10,790 bases of DNA, from contig WAKY01000138.1 in assembly GCA_015523135.1 (NCBI GenBank), positions 1 through 10,790 of the forward strand, in the 5' to 3' direction. The DNA is from Candidatus Aciduliprofundum sp. (GTDB lineage Archaea > Thermoplasmatota > Thermoplasmata > Thermoplasmatales > Aciduliprofundaceae). The notes beneath the pieces are model-generated. The model saw only the letters and a program-made list of their open reading frames with translations. It was not told the DNA's origin and made no database searches. The translations under genes were made by a program, and so were the position numbers. Positions 1-6,453 of the stretch are shown one piece after another (positions within the stretch are counted from its first letter, which is position 1; every line of letters begins with the position of its first letter).

Positions 1-544
1 CATCTCCATAAATATATCGCAGTTCATCAAATATTTCCTTAGTTTTATGAAAATAGGGCCTTATATCCTCTGGCTTATCCACTACAGGCCCCATTGTCAT
101 CACACCAATGAGCTGCAAGTGCTCAAATGAGTATATTTCATCCGCCAAATCTATTGCATCTTCTGGCATAACTCCTGCTTTCTGAGGCTCTTTGGCAGAA
201 TTTATTTCAATCATAACAAATGCAATTTTATCCATATTTTTTGCTCTTTTATCTATCTCTTTTGCAAGCTCAACATTATCAACTGTCTCAATAACATCAA
301 AGATTTGCAAAGCTTTTTTTACTTTATTCTTCTGTAAATGCCCAATAAAGTGCCATTCAACCTTTTTTCCTATTTTTTCATACTTCTTTAAAGCTTCTTG
401 AACATAATTCTCCCCTATCAAGTCAACTCCTGCATTTATGGCTTCTAAAATCTCATCAACACTTCTTGATTTCGTTGCCGCCAATAGGCGAACCCCCGGA
501 GGCAATTCTTTCAATATATTCATTACATTTTCAGCTATGCTCAT
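1..544 (-). CDS. PLP homeostasis protein (PLPBP/YggS/PROSC family), C-terminus outside window
   Basis: Pyridoxal-5'-phosphate binding protein with the fold of the alanine racemase N-terminal barrel. The family has no known catalytic activity and controls free PLP levels. The 181 visible residues contain AATK with the predicted PLP lysine K25, GENYVQEA at about 44-51 and WHFIGHLQKNK at about 64-74, followed by the MTMGP strand. Together these are diagnostic for the family. The N-terminus is short: the lysine is at 25, against 36 in E. coli YggS. About 40 residues, including the usual SMGMS phosphate loop, lie beyond base 1. The start at 544 is chosen because an in-frame TAA lies just upstream and a TATA-like box sits 27 bases before it, which suggests a leaderless transcript. 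GTG at 553 is the only alternative start. Databases often label this family 'alanine racemase domain protein', but it is not a racemase. Family assignment is secure; physiological role is from family knowledge. Confidence 0.93.
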   Translation of the reverse strand, partial: MSIAENVMNILKELPPGVRLLAATKSRSVDEILEAINAGVDLIGENYVQEALKKYEKIGKKVEWHFIGHLQKNKVKKALQIFDVIETVDNVELAKEIDKRAKNMDKIAFVMIEINSAKEPQKAGVMPEDAIDLADEIYSFEHLQLIGVMTMGPVVDKPEDIRPYFHKTKEIFDELRYIYGD

Positions 545-566
545 TAAAGCCACATTCCATTAAGAG

Positions 567-575
567 ATTAAAAAC
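567..575 (-). promoter_or_regulatory. TATA-like box for the PLPBP gene
   Basis: On the minus strand the box reads GTTTTTAAT, preceded by GGAAA, which could act as a BRE. Its centre is about 27 bases before the ATG at 544, and no Shine-Dalgarno sequence is visible between them. This predicts a leaderless mRNA. The start could also be served by the stronger promoter at 646-655. Confidence 0.45.
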
Positions 576-580
576 TTTCC

Positions 581-594
581 AAAATAAAAAGAAG
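581..594 (-). terminator. T-rich tract, possible terminator of a short transcript
   Basis: The minus strand reads CTTCTTTTTATTTT right after a C-rich run (CCCTCCCCC). Archaeal termination commonly uses U-tracts without a stable hairpin, so this could end a short RNA begun at the promoter at 646-655. It may equally be only AT-rich promoter surroundings of the next gene. Confidence 0.3.
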
Positions 595-645
595 GGGGAG
601 GGTGTGTCATCGTGATCTGTAAGCACTTGAAAAATCCTGGGTATA

Positions 646-655
646 CTTATAAAAC
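646..655 (-). promoter_or_regulatory. Strong orphan TATA box in the pcp-PLPBP gap
   Basis: On the minus strand the sequence is GTTTTATAAG, within AAAAAGTTTTATAAGTATACCC. It is the best TATA match in this gap. A start about 25 bases downstream would fall near 625, some 80 bases before the PLPBP ATG. It therefore predicts either a long 5' leader for PLPBP or a separate RNA of about 45 nt ending at the T-tract at 581-594. A 16-codon ORF (610-560) lies in this leader but has no ribosome-binding site. Confidence 0.45.
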
Positions 656-691
656 TTTTTATCTAAATCTAAGCCCTTGATTTTTAACTGA

Positions 692-719
692 AATAAAAGA
701 GATTAAAAATTAAGAGAGA
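692..719 (-). terminator. T-rich terminator after pcp
   Basis: About 10 bases after the pcp stop the minus strand has pyrimidine-rich TCTCTCTTAATTTTTAATC followed by TCTTTTATTTC. These consecutive U-tracts are compatible with archaeal termination, and no convincing hairpin is seen. Confidence 0.4.
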
Positions 720-729
720 AATAATCCGT

Positions 730-1365
730 TTAGGCAAGTTTATCCACTGCTACCTTTATGGCAATTCTTACAGCTTCTATTTCCATATCTAAGCACATAC
801 TTGGAGTGCTCTTACCAAGCAAGAAATACTTACCCACCACCTGATCTGGAGTGTAGGGAATATGAATAAATCCTGCACTCTTGGGATAACCATGCTCGGA
901 TGCATAATGTAAAACCTTGAAAAGCGCGTAATTGCAAAGATAGGTACCTGCGCTGTAAGATAGAACTGCAGGGATACCTTTTCTCTTCAATTCTTCAACT
1001 ATTTCTCTTGTTGGCAATGTGGAAAGATAGGCCAAGGGTGCTCCTTCAACAATGGGCATGTCTATAGGTTTTTCTCCATCATTATCAGGTATTCTTGCAT
1101 CAACCAAATTCAAACCCACTCGCTCTACTGTTATGCTTGTATATGTAGGTGCAAGTCCCAAGCTTATAACTATATCAGACTTCAATTCGTCTAAAACCTT
1201 ATCAATCTCTGGGCCTGCCCGCTTTACAGAAACAGGCAAAATTTTTCCATACACCTCTGCATTTTTTATTTTCTTTCCTTCAAGAGCCGCTACTATATCC
1301 ATTGTGGAATTCTTCTTATGTCCTCCAAATGGCTCGTACCCTGTGAGAAGAACCTTTATTGACAT
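730..1365 (-). CDS. pcp: Pyroglutamyl peptidase I (pyrrolidone-carboxylate peptidase)
   Basis: Cysteine peptidase of family C15 that removes N-terminal pyroglutamate from peptides and proteins in the cytoplasm. The 211 residues are the normal family length. The N-terminus has [10 protein letters not shown] at 6-15. The catalytic triad is visible: E81 in TVERVG, C144 in SAGTYLCN and H168 in GFIHIPY. Archaeal enzymes have the same residues at almost the same positions. There is no signal peptide. A TATA box about 26 bases before the ATG and the lack of a ribosome-binding site suggest a leaderless mRNA. The gene has its own promoter and a T-rich end, so it need not be co-transcribed with PLPBP downstream. 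By analogy with family members it probably forms a tetramer, although that cannot be read from sequence. Assignment is secure. Confidence 0.97.
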   Translation of the reverse strand: MSIKVLLTGYEPFGGHKKNSTMDIVAALEGKKIKNAEVYGKILPVSVKRAGPEIDKVLDELKSDIVISLGLAPTYTSITVERVGLNLVDARIPDNDGEKPIDMPIVEGAPLAYLSTLPTREIVEELKRKGIPAVLSYSAGTYLCNYALFKVLHYASEHGYPKSAGFIHIPYTPDQVVGKYFLLGKSTPSMCLDMEIEAVRIAIKVAVDKLA

Positions 1366-1387
1366 ATTTGGGTATTGTTTTACTCCT

Positions 1388-1395
1388 TATAAACT
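1388..1395 (-). promoter_or_regulatory. TATA box of pcp
   Basis: The minus strand reads GTTTATAA, centred about 26 bases before the pcp ATG at 1365. Transcription is predicted to start at or next to the start codon. An ATACCCA motif lies between box and start at 1375-1369, resembling motifs in other promoters of this window. Confidence 0.65.
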
Positions 1396-1464
1396 CTAAG
1401 TCATTTATCAGTATGCCAACTTTAAATTTGTCTCCCTAAAAAGATGAGCAAAAATAGAGATAGA

Positions 1465-1490
1465 AAATAAAAAAGAAGTATTATAATATT
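1465..1490 (-). terminator. Weak hairpin plus U-tract after the membrane-anchored protein gene
   Basis: Just past the stop codon the minus strand has an imperfect inverted repeat (AGTA...TACT with AT pairs inside, about 17 bases), followed by CTTCTTTTTTATTTTC. This arrangement fits an intrinsic-like archaeal terminator. Confidence 0.5.
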
Positions 1491-1492
1491 AC

Positions 1493-1977
1493 TTAAGAGG
1501 TTATTATTACAATATCAAGAGTCCCCGTGTATGAATCTGATGGAACCTCTAGCGTTATAGTTATAGTAAATGTAGAGTCTGGACCAAATGTATAAGGTAA
1601 GGAAGGACTAACACTGATCACAGAAAAACCAGGGGTATTCACAAGAACTTCCGTAATTTCATGCTTAAGGAGAATCGCAGAACTTTTGAGATAAATAGAA
1701 TATGTATATGTTGATCCCCCATCAGTGGTAAAGCCATTTAACGATTGAGAATCAGGTCCGAGATAACCACTTGTTGCTCCTTCATATTTGATTTCAAGGT
1801 TAACCGCGGTGACTGTCACTTTTGGTTTACTGAAAATAGACCCATTATTTCCGTTGTTTCCATTAGCTATCATAAGGTAGCCAATAATAGCGCCTATAAC
1901 TATTACTATAACTATTACAGTTATAAAAATAGCCAGATGGGATTTTTTTGTGGTTTTACTCCTACATCTTCTGGCAT
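1493..1977 (-). CDS. Membrane-anchored extracytoplasmic beta-rich protein, read through an apparent -1 frameshift
   Basis: I recognise no named family. From 1873 to the stop one frame is open for 126 residues. It starts with an NGNNGNNG linker and continues as Thr/Ser/Val-rich alternating strands typical of an Ig-like or pilin-like beta-sandwich. Read upstream, the same frame encodes a perfect transmembrane helix (LAIFITVIVIVIVIGAIIGYL) but finds no ATG, GTG or TTG before its TAA near 2042. An ATG at 1977, with GGTGG 5 bases ahead, begins another frame encoding MPEDVGVKPQKN, which hits TAA at 1923-1921. The frames join at an A7 tract (1948-1942). A -1 shift gives MPEDVGVKPQKK-SHLAIF and a 161-residue protein: short positive cytoplasmic tail, helix at about 15-35, flexible linker, outer domain. 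There is no prepilin-peptidase site. Explanations are programmed frameshift, transcript slippage, real mutation (pseudogene) or sequencing error. It lies divergent to the ABC exporter. Confidence 0.7.
1942..1948 (-). other. A-AAA-AAT slippery heptamer (candidate -1 frameshift site)
   Basis: In the frame set by the ATG at 1977 the codons are CAA AAA AAT. This gives the X-XXY-YYZ pattern A-AAA-AAT known from -1 programmed frameshift sites. Slipping back one base pairs AAA with AAA and enters the open frame encoding the membrane helix. Without slippage translation stops after 18 residues. No clear stimulatory pseudoknot is visible downstream, where the sequence is very AT-rich. Confidence 0.45.
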
Positions 1978-1982
1978 TTAAA

Positions 1983-2017
1983 CCACCAAAAGGATATAAC
2001 TTTAAGGATATAAAAAA
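1983..2017 (-). promoter_or_regulatory. TATA elements and ribosome-binding site for the membrane-anchored protein
   Basis: Two near-identical TATATCC elements lie on the minus strand: TTTTTTATATCC (about 2017-2006) and GTTATATCC (2000-1992). They are followed by GGTGG at 1987-1983, 5 bases before the ATG at 1977. Having promoter and ribosome-binding site in place for that ATG is the main argument that it is the authentic start, even though its frame closes after 18 codons. Confidence 0.5.
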
Positions 2018-2118
2018 TTTTTGTTTAATATGATAAATTTAATCCATAAAATATTCAATTTTCAACTTGTACACTTATCAATTTAAAATTTTATAATATT
2101 GAATATTGATGGGAATAC

Positions 2119-2128
2119 TTTTATATTT
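2119..2128 (+). promoter_or_regulatory. TATA box of the ABC exporter operon
   Basis: The box reads TTTTATATTT, preceded by GGGAATAC as a possible BRE, and predicts a transcript start near 2149. A GGGAGG ribosome-binding site at 2152-2157 precedes the ATG at 2168 by 10 bases. The motif TTTACCCA lies between box and start. Confidence 0.65.
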
Positions 2129-2167
2129 TTTAGTCTCTTTACCCACTAATTGGGAGGAAATTTTTAA

Positions 2168-3868
2168 ATGAGCTCAATGAGACAACTAGGCAGGCTCCTA
2201 ATATATTTGCGTGCCCATGCAATTCATTTCTTAGTTGGATTGCTAATTGTTGTTCTTATGGCGTACACGAGTGGAATTATACCTATTCTCATAAAAAATG
2301 CAATTGATGAGGGTATAAGCACAGGTAATTACAATGCAGCCATATATTATGCACTTTTGATACTCTTGGTGGGTGTGTTAAATGGTATTTTTAGCTTTTC
2401 TGGAAGGTACCTCTTAATAAAATCTGCCCAGTATGCAGTATATCATTTGAGAATGGATACTTTTAGGGCGATACAAAGGCAGGGAATGGATTTCTTTGAT
2501 AAAACTTTCTCTGGACAGCTAATAAGTAGAATAACAAATGATACAGAGAGAATTACTAGATTTCTATCTTTTCGCGTTAGAATGTTTATTTATTCTATTT
2601 TTCTAATCGGGATCTCTCTTTACTACATGATTGGAATGAGCATTATTCTAACTGCTGTAGCATTTGCAACTATAGCTATTGTAGTGGCGTTAAACACAAC
2701 CTATGCAATGAAAGTCAGGCCAATATACGATAAAGTAAGACATCAAACAGGCACGATAGCGTCAATAGCAACTCAATCAATTGCTGGAGTAAAAACAATA
2801 AAATCTTTATCAATTGAAGAGAACATAAAAGATAAATTCTCTAAAGAAAATAATGCTTTGTATTCCCTAAATGTGGATGCTACAAAGATAACGGCACTAT
2901 ATGGTAACGCTCCGTTTTTGGTACTTGGAGTAGCAATGAGTATAATGTTCTACTATGGAAGTATGGCTATCATAGGCAACACACTGACCGTAGGAGAACT
3001 TGTGGCTTTTCTAACTTATATGCTCACTATGATGTGGCCTTTAAGAGCTCTTGGATTTACAATAGGGGATATACAGAGAAGCCTCGCTGCAGCCTCTAGG
3101 CTATTTGAAGTCATAGATTCAGCTCCAGAAAATGTAGATGCCCCTGACGCTGTTGATATCACGAATCCCAAAGGAAAGATAGAATTCAAAGATGTATGGG
3201 TAAGGTATCACACTGGGAAAATAGCACTTAGAGGACTGAGCTTTAAAATAAATCCCGAAGAAAGAGTTTTAATAACTGGTCCCCCGGGCTCTGGAAAAAG
3301 TACAATCTTAAAGCTTATTGCCAGATTTTACAAGCCAGAAAGGGGAAAGGTATCAATAGATGATGTTGATGTAAGGAAAATAAAGGATAAAAGTCTTAGA
3401 AAAATTGTTGCTTATGTCTCCCAAGAGCCATTTATATTTAACAGGAGTATAAGAGAGAACATAGCATTGGCAAATCCTGATGCCTCTATGGAAGATATAA
3501 TCAAAGCTGCAAAGACGGCAAAAATTCATGAATTCATTTCTTCTCTACCACAAGGTTATGAAACAATTGTAGGTGAGAAGGGTGTAACTCTTTCGGGAGG
3601 TGAGAGACAAAGAATAGGTCTTGCAAGAGCTTTGCTTTCTAATCCAAAAATAATACTCTTAGATGATCCTGTCTCAAATCTTGATGCTCGAACAGAAAGT
3701 ATATTAGTAGAGGATTTAAAAGATATTTTGAATGGAAAAACTGCTGTTATAGTATCACAGAGACCTTCTCTAGCAAAATTGGTAAATAGAGTTATTGGAA
3801 TAGAAGATGGAAAAATAATAAAAGATGAAAAGACAGAGGGCTTGGAGGGAGGGAAAAATGAAAAGTAA
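2168..3868 (+). CDS. ABC exporter half-transporter, degenerate-site subunit
   Basis: Membrane ATPase half of an exporter. The 566 residues comprise a six-helix type-1 exporter domain (hydrophobic segments near 18-38, 57-78, 138-157, 158-178, 246-268 and 274-296) and a nucleotide-binding domain from about 336. Walker A is GPPGSGKST (371-379), the Q-loop is Q419, and the signature is LSGGERQ (475-481). Walker B ends LLDD, so Asp500 replaces the catalytic glutamate, and the switch histidine is Gln531 (VSQRPS). Both changes are hallmarks of the degenerate-site subunit in heterodimeric exporters such as TM287/288 or BmrCD. The next gene overlaps it by 11 bases and has complementary features, so the two should be co-translated and pair. 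The substrate cannot be told from sequence: drug, lipid and peptide are all possible. GGGAGG supports the chosen start. Confidence 0.93.
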   Translation: MSSMRQLGRLLIYLRAHAIHFLVGLLIVVLMAYTSGIIPILIKNAIDEGISTGNYNAAIYYALLILLVGVLNGIFSFSGRYLLIKSAQYAVYHLRMDTFRAIQRQGMDFFDKTFSGQLISRITNDTERITRFLSFRVRMFIYSIFLIGISLYYMIGMSIILTAVAFATIAIVVALNTTYAMKVRPIYDKVRHQTGTIASIATQSIAGVKTIKSLSIEENIKDKFSKENNALYSLNVDATKITALYGNAPFLVLGVAMSIMFYYGSMAIIGNTLTVGELVAFLTYMLTMMWPLRALGFTIGDIQRSLAAASRLFEVIDSAPENVDAPDAVDITNPKGKIEFKDVWVRYHTGKIALRGLSFKINPEERVLITGPPGSGKSTILKLIARFYKPERGKVSIDDVDVRKIKDKSLRKIVAYVSQEPFIFNRSIRENIALANPDASMEDIIKAAKTAKIHEFISSLPQGYETIVGEKGVTLSGGERQRIGLARALLSNPKIILLDDPVSNLDARTESILVEDLKDILNGKTAVIVSQRPSLAKLVNRVIGIEDGKIIKDEKTEGLEGGKNEK

Positions 3869-5579
3869 GTCTTCATACTCCCTCCTAAAGAGATTCATCA
3901 AAGAGGCAATATATGAAAAGAAAACTCTAACAATCGTGGTAATAAGCATAGTAGGGTCTGCCATAGCCAATATTGCTTCCCCGTACATCCTTAGCGTGGC
4001 TATAGATAACTATATTATTCCCGGCAAATATGCACAGCTGCTGTTTATAGCTATTCTCTATCTTTTAGCCCTAGTTGGTCAGTGGCTTTTTGCAACACTT
4101 CAAACATTTTACACAGAGGTTTTTGGACAGAAAGTTCTAAGAAATTTAAGAAAAATGTTGCATGATAAAATGCTTATTTCCAGCTTAGACTTTTTCAAGG
4201 ATAAGTCCACAGGAGACCTTGTGTCAAGGATAATTAACGATACCAATATCATCAACGATGTTCTAGTTTCTGGATTATTAGGTGGTCTTGGAAGTTTGCT
4301 AAGCTTGAGTGGTATAATAATAGCAATGCTATTTTTAGATGTTAAATTAACATTAGTAACCCTTTCAAGTGTGCCTATTATGGCTCTTATTGCCCTATAC
4401 TTTGGGGGAAAGATGAGAAGTGCCTATAGAGATACAAGGGAGAAAATAGCAAAAATTTCCAGTGTGGTGGAAGAGAGTGTGGCAGGGATGGAAACAATAA
4501 GAGCATTCGGTAAAGAGGATTACGCAGAAAGGGAATTCTCAAAAGCTTCTATGGATACAATAAAGGCGTATTTGCGTGTAGCTGTGTATATGGGTATATT
4601 CTGGCCATTGATGAACATAGCAAGTCTTCTTTCAGTGATTGTGGTAATAGCGTATGGGGGATATCAAGCATACTTGGGAGCTGTCAGTATAGGTGTGGTT
4701 GTGGCATTTATCCAGTATGCACAGAGATTTCGCGGACCAATAAATAATGTAGTAAGTATGTACGATAGTCTTCAATCTGCCTTAGCTGCCCTAGAGAGAA
4801 CATACGAGGTAATTGATGATAAGAACATAGAGGACTATGAGGGTATTGATATAGGAAGAATAAAGGAGCGTATAGAGTTTTGCAATGTATGGTTTGAATA
4901 CGAGAAGGATAGACCAGTGCTCAAAAACATCAATCTTATTATTCCAAGCGGTTCTAAAATTGCCATAGTAGGCAAGACCGGAGCAGGAAAAACTACAATT
5001 GCAAACTTAATTATGAGATTCTACGACCCCACGAAAGGAGGTATTTTTTACGATGAAATTGAAGGGAGAGAGATAAGTAGAAGAAGTTTGAGGAGAAGAA
5101 TAGGGTATGTCCCCCAAGAAACCTACCTCTTTCCGGGGACTATTATGGAGAACATAAGTATGGCAAATTTAGAGTCTAGCAAGGATGAAGTTATTAAAGT
5201 ATGCAAAGAACTTGGAGTCCATAATTTTATAATGAAACTTCCAAAAGGATACGAAACAAGTGCAGGAGAAGCTGGAAAGTTACTCTCTGTAGGAGAGAAA
5301 CAGCTAATCTCGCTTGCAAGGGCCATGCTTAAAGATCCAGATGTGGTAATTTTAGACGAGGCCCTTTCTAGTGTTGATCTAAATACAGAAAGACTAGTGC
5401 AAAATGCTATGCTCAAGTTAATGAAGGGAAGGACAAGCATAATAATAGCTCATCGCCTTTCTATCGTACGATACGTGGATAGTATTGTGGTAGTAGATAA
5501 TGGAAAAATATCAGAAATTGGCTCTTTAGATGAGCTTATGAGAAAGAGAGGGTATTTTTATAGGCTCTACACTTCTTAA
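3858..5579 (+). CDS. ABC exporter half-transporter, catalytic-site subunit
   Basis: Partner half-transporter of 573 residues with six membrane helices (about 25-45, 58-80, 135-160, 162-183, 243-268 and 272-290) followed by a nucleotide-binding domain. Walker A is GKTGAGKTT (372-380), the Q-loop is Q420, Walker B is VVILDE with catalytic Glu501, and the switch His532 lies in AHRLS; all are consensus. Its signature, however, is LSVGEKQ (476-482), with Val replacing the first glycine. In a head-to-tail dimer its Walker motifs meet the good signature of the upstream subunit to form the active site. Its poor signature meets the Asp/Gln-substituted Walker B and switch of that subunit. I chose ATG 3858 rather than the in-frame ATG at 3825 because the purine-rich GGAGGGAGGG at 3844-3853 sits directly before it. 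It overlaps the upstream gene by 11 bases. Confidence 0.93.
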   Translation: MKSKSSYSLLKRFIKEAIYEKKTLTIVVISIVGSAIANIASPYILSVAIDNYIIPGKYAQLLFIAILYLLALVGQWLFATLQTFYTEVFGQKVLRNLRKMLHDKMLISSLDFFKDKSTGDLVSRIINDTNIINDVLVSGLLGGLGSLLSLSGIIIAMLFLDVKLTLVTLSSVPIMALIALYFGGKMRSAYRDTREKIAKISSVVEESVAGMETIRAFGKEDYAEREFSKASMDTIKAYLRVAVYMGIFWPLMNIASLLSVIVVIAYGGYQAYLGAVSIGVVVAFIQYAQRFRGPINNVVSMYDSLQSALAALERTYEVIDDKNIEDYEGIDIGRIKERIEFCNVWFEYEKDRPVLKNINLIIPSGSKIAIVGKTGAGKTTIANLIMRFYDPTKGGIFYDEIEGREISRRSLRRRIGYVPQETYLFPGTIMENISMANLESSKDEVIKVCKELGVHNFIMKLPKGYETSAGEAGKLLSVGEKQLISLARAMLKDPDVVILDEALSSVDLNTERLVQNAMLKLMKGRTSIIIAHRLSIVRYVDSIVVVDNGKISEIGSLDELMRKRGYFYRLYTS

Positions 5580-5621
5580 AGTGCCGAAATTTGAAAGATT
5601 TTTACCCCGTAAATAATTTTC
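5580..5621 (+). other. Convergent intergenic gap between ABC exporter and SDR gene
   Basis: Only 42 bases separate two stop codons on opposite strands. A short T-run (GATTTTTAC, 5598-5604) could terminate the plus-strand operon, and AAAATTATTTAC on the minus strand could terminate the dehydrogenase transcript. Neither has a convincing hairpin. Confidence 0.3.
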
Positions 5622-6335
5622 TCAGTGCATATATCTACCACCATTTATATCTATTATCGTGCCGTTAACATAGTCGTTCTCAATTAAGAATATCACAGCA
5701 TGGGCAATTTCCTCAGGTCTGGCTATTCTACCAAGGGGTGTCAATTTTGATAGCTCTCTCTTCTTTTCTTCGCTTAGAAGCTCAGTATCCACAGGACCTG
5801 GAGCTACTCCGTTTACAAGAATATTGGGGGCTAGCTGAGATGCCAAAGCGAATGTCAATCCAATTATTCCTGCTTTAGAGGCTGCATAATGCACCCCTAC
5901 TGTACCTCCATTTCTTCCAGCTATGGATGCGATATTTACAATTTTTCCCTTCTTCATATACTTTGTAACTTCCTGCGTTACAATAAATGCACCCTTGAGA
6001 TTTGTATTTAGAACATTATCCCAGTCATCATCATCAATTTCTTCAAATTTTGAATTCTTACCCAATATTCCAGCATTGTTTACAAGGACATCAATTCTAC
6101 CAAACTCATCAATTATTCTTTTCACTCCTTCTCTAACTTCATCCCTTTTTCTTACATCAAATTTCACAATCATTGCCTTTCCACCCATCTCTTCAATCAT
6201 TTTCATTGTTTCTTCAGCCTTATCTTTATTTTTTCTATAATTGATCGCAATGGCATATCCTTTTTTTGCAAGTGCCAAGCTTATGGCTCTACCAATACCT
6301 CTATCTCCTCCAGTAACCAAAGCAACTTTTTTCAT
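5622..6335 (-). CDS. Short-chain dehydrogenase/reductase, FabG-like
   Basis: Cytoplasmic NAD(P)-dependent oxidoreductase of the classical SDR family, 237 residues, a usual length. Visible motifs are the cofactor loop TGGDRGIG (8-15), D60 before V61, NNAG (86-89), and the catalytic tetrad N112, S137, Y150 and K154 in YAASK. PGPVDTEL follows at 179-186. Arg34 after the second strand (NYRKN) favours NADP(H) over NAD(H). The sequence is most like 3-oxoacyl reductases. Archaea generally lack the acyl-carrier-protein fatty acid synthase, so the substrate may be another keto compound or an acyl-CoA; I would not name it. The start is supported by GGGTGAT three bases upstream. It is a single gene, convergent with the exporter and divergent from the redox operon. 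Confidence 0.93.
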   Translation of the reverse strand: MKKVALVTGGDRGIGRAISLALAKKGYAIAINYRKNKDKAEETMKMIEEMGGKAMIVKFDVRKRDEVREGVKRIIDEFGRIDVLVNNAGILGKNSKFEEIDDDDWDNVLNTNLKGAFIVTQEVTKYMKKGKIVNIASIAGRNGGTVGVHYAASKAGIIGLTFALASQLAPNILVNGVAPGPVDTELLSEEKKRELSKLTPLGRIARPEEIAHAVIFLIENDYVNGTIIDINGGRYMH

Positions 6336-6338
6336 AAT

Positions 6339-6378
6339 ATCACCCTTACTACATTAATTAAACAATTCTTAAATTTTT
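6339..6378 (-). promoter_or_regulatory. Promoter and ribosome-binding site of the SDR gene
   Basis: The minus strand has GGGAAAAATTTAAG (TATA-like AAATTTAAG around 6377-6369), predicting a start near 6348. GGGTGAT follows at 6345-6339, 3 bases before the ATG. An alternative AT-rich element, TTTAATTAAT, lies at 6362-6353 but would start transcription too close to the gene to include the ribosome-binding site. Confidence 0.45.
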
Positions 6379-6413
6379 CCCAAAATTTAATTCCACACTT
6401 TTGTACCACAAAT

Positions 6414-6449
6414 ATTTTTATACAAACCAGTATACCCAAACAAGGTGAT
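6414..6449 (+). promoter_or_regulatory. Promoter and ribosome-binding site of the PDO-thioredoxin reductase operon
   Basis: A TATA box TTTTTATAC (6414-6422) predicts transcription starting near 6443, right at AGGTGATT (6443-6450), which lies about 4 bases before the ATG at 6454. The leader would be only about 10 nt. TTTGTA (6400-6405) and TACAAA (6421-6426) form an inverted repeat around the box and could be an operator. The TATACCCA motif lies at 6431-6438. Confidence 0.6.
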
Positions 6450-6453
6450 TTAA

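Noticed and set aside
192..401. Plus-strand ORF of 69 residues
   Set aside because: It is antisense to the conserved PLPBP motifs GENYVQEA and WHFIGH, with low-complexity Ser/Phe/Leu content typical of a shadow.
582..625. C/D box RNA in the pcp-PLPBP gap (ACGATGA resembles a C box)
   Set aside because: No CUGA D box or C'/D' pair at proper spacing, so I keep only a generic short-transcript possibility.
1052..1399. Plus-strand ORF of 115 residues over pcp
   Set aside because: Shadow of pcp, whose catalytic triad is intact. The ORF has no motif and no ribosome-binding site.
1860..1925. ACTATTAC/TATAACTATTAC tandem-like repeats
   Set aside because: These are Ile/Val codons of the membrane helix (GTA ATA GTT ATA repeated), explained by the protein and not a DNA-level repeat array.
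1745..1981. Plus-strand ORF of 78 residues opposite the membrane-anchored protein
   Set aside because: Composition is erratic, with Tyr/Asn runs that are the antisense of the Ile/Val helix. No ribosome-binding site is present, and the opposite strand has clear protein character.
3825..3857. Upstream start for the second ABC subunit (adds MKRQRAWREGK)
   Set aside because: The strong GGAGGGAGGG precedes ATG 3858, and the extension would overlap the first subunit by 44 bases without its own ribosome-binding site.
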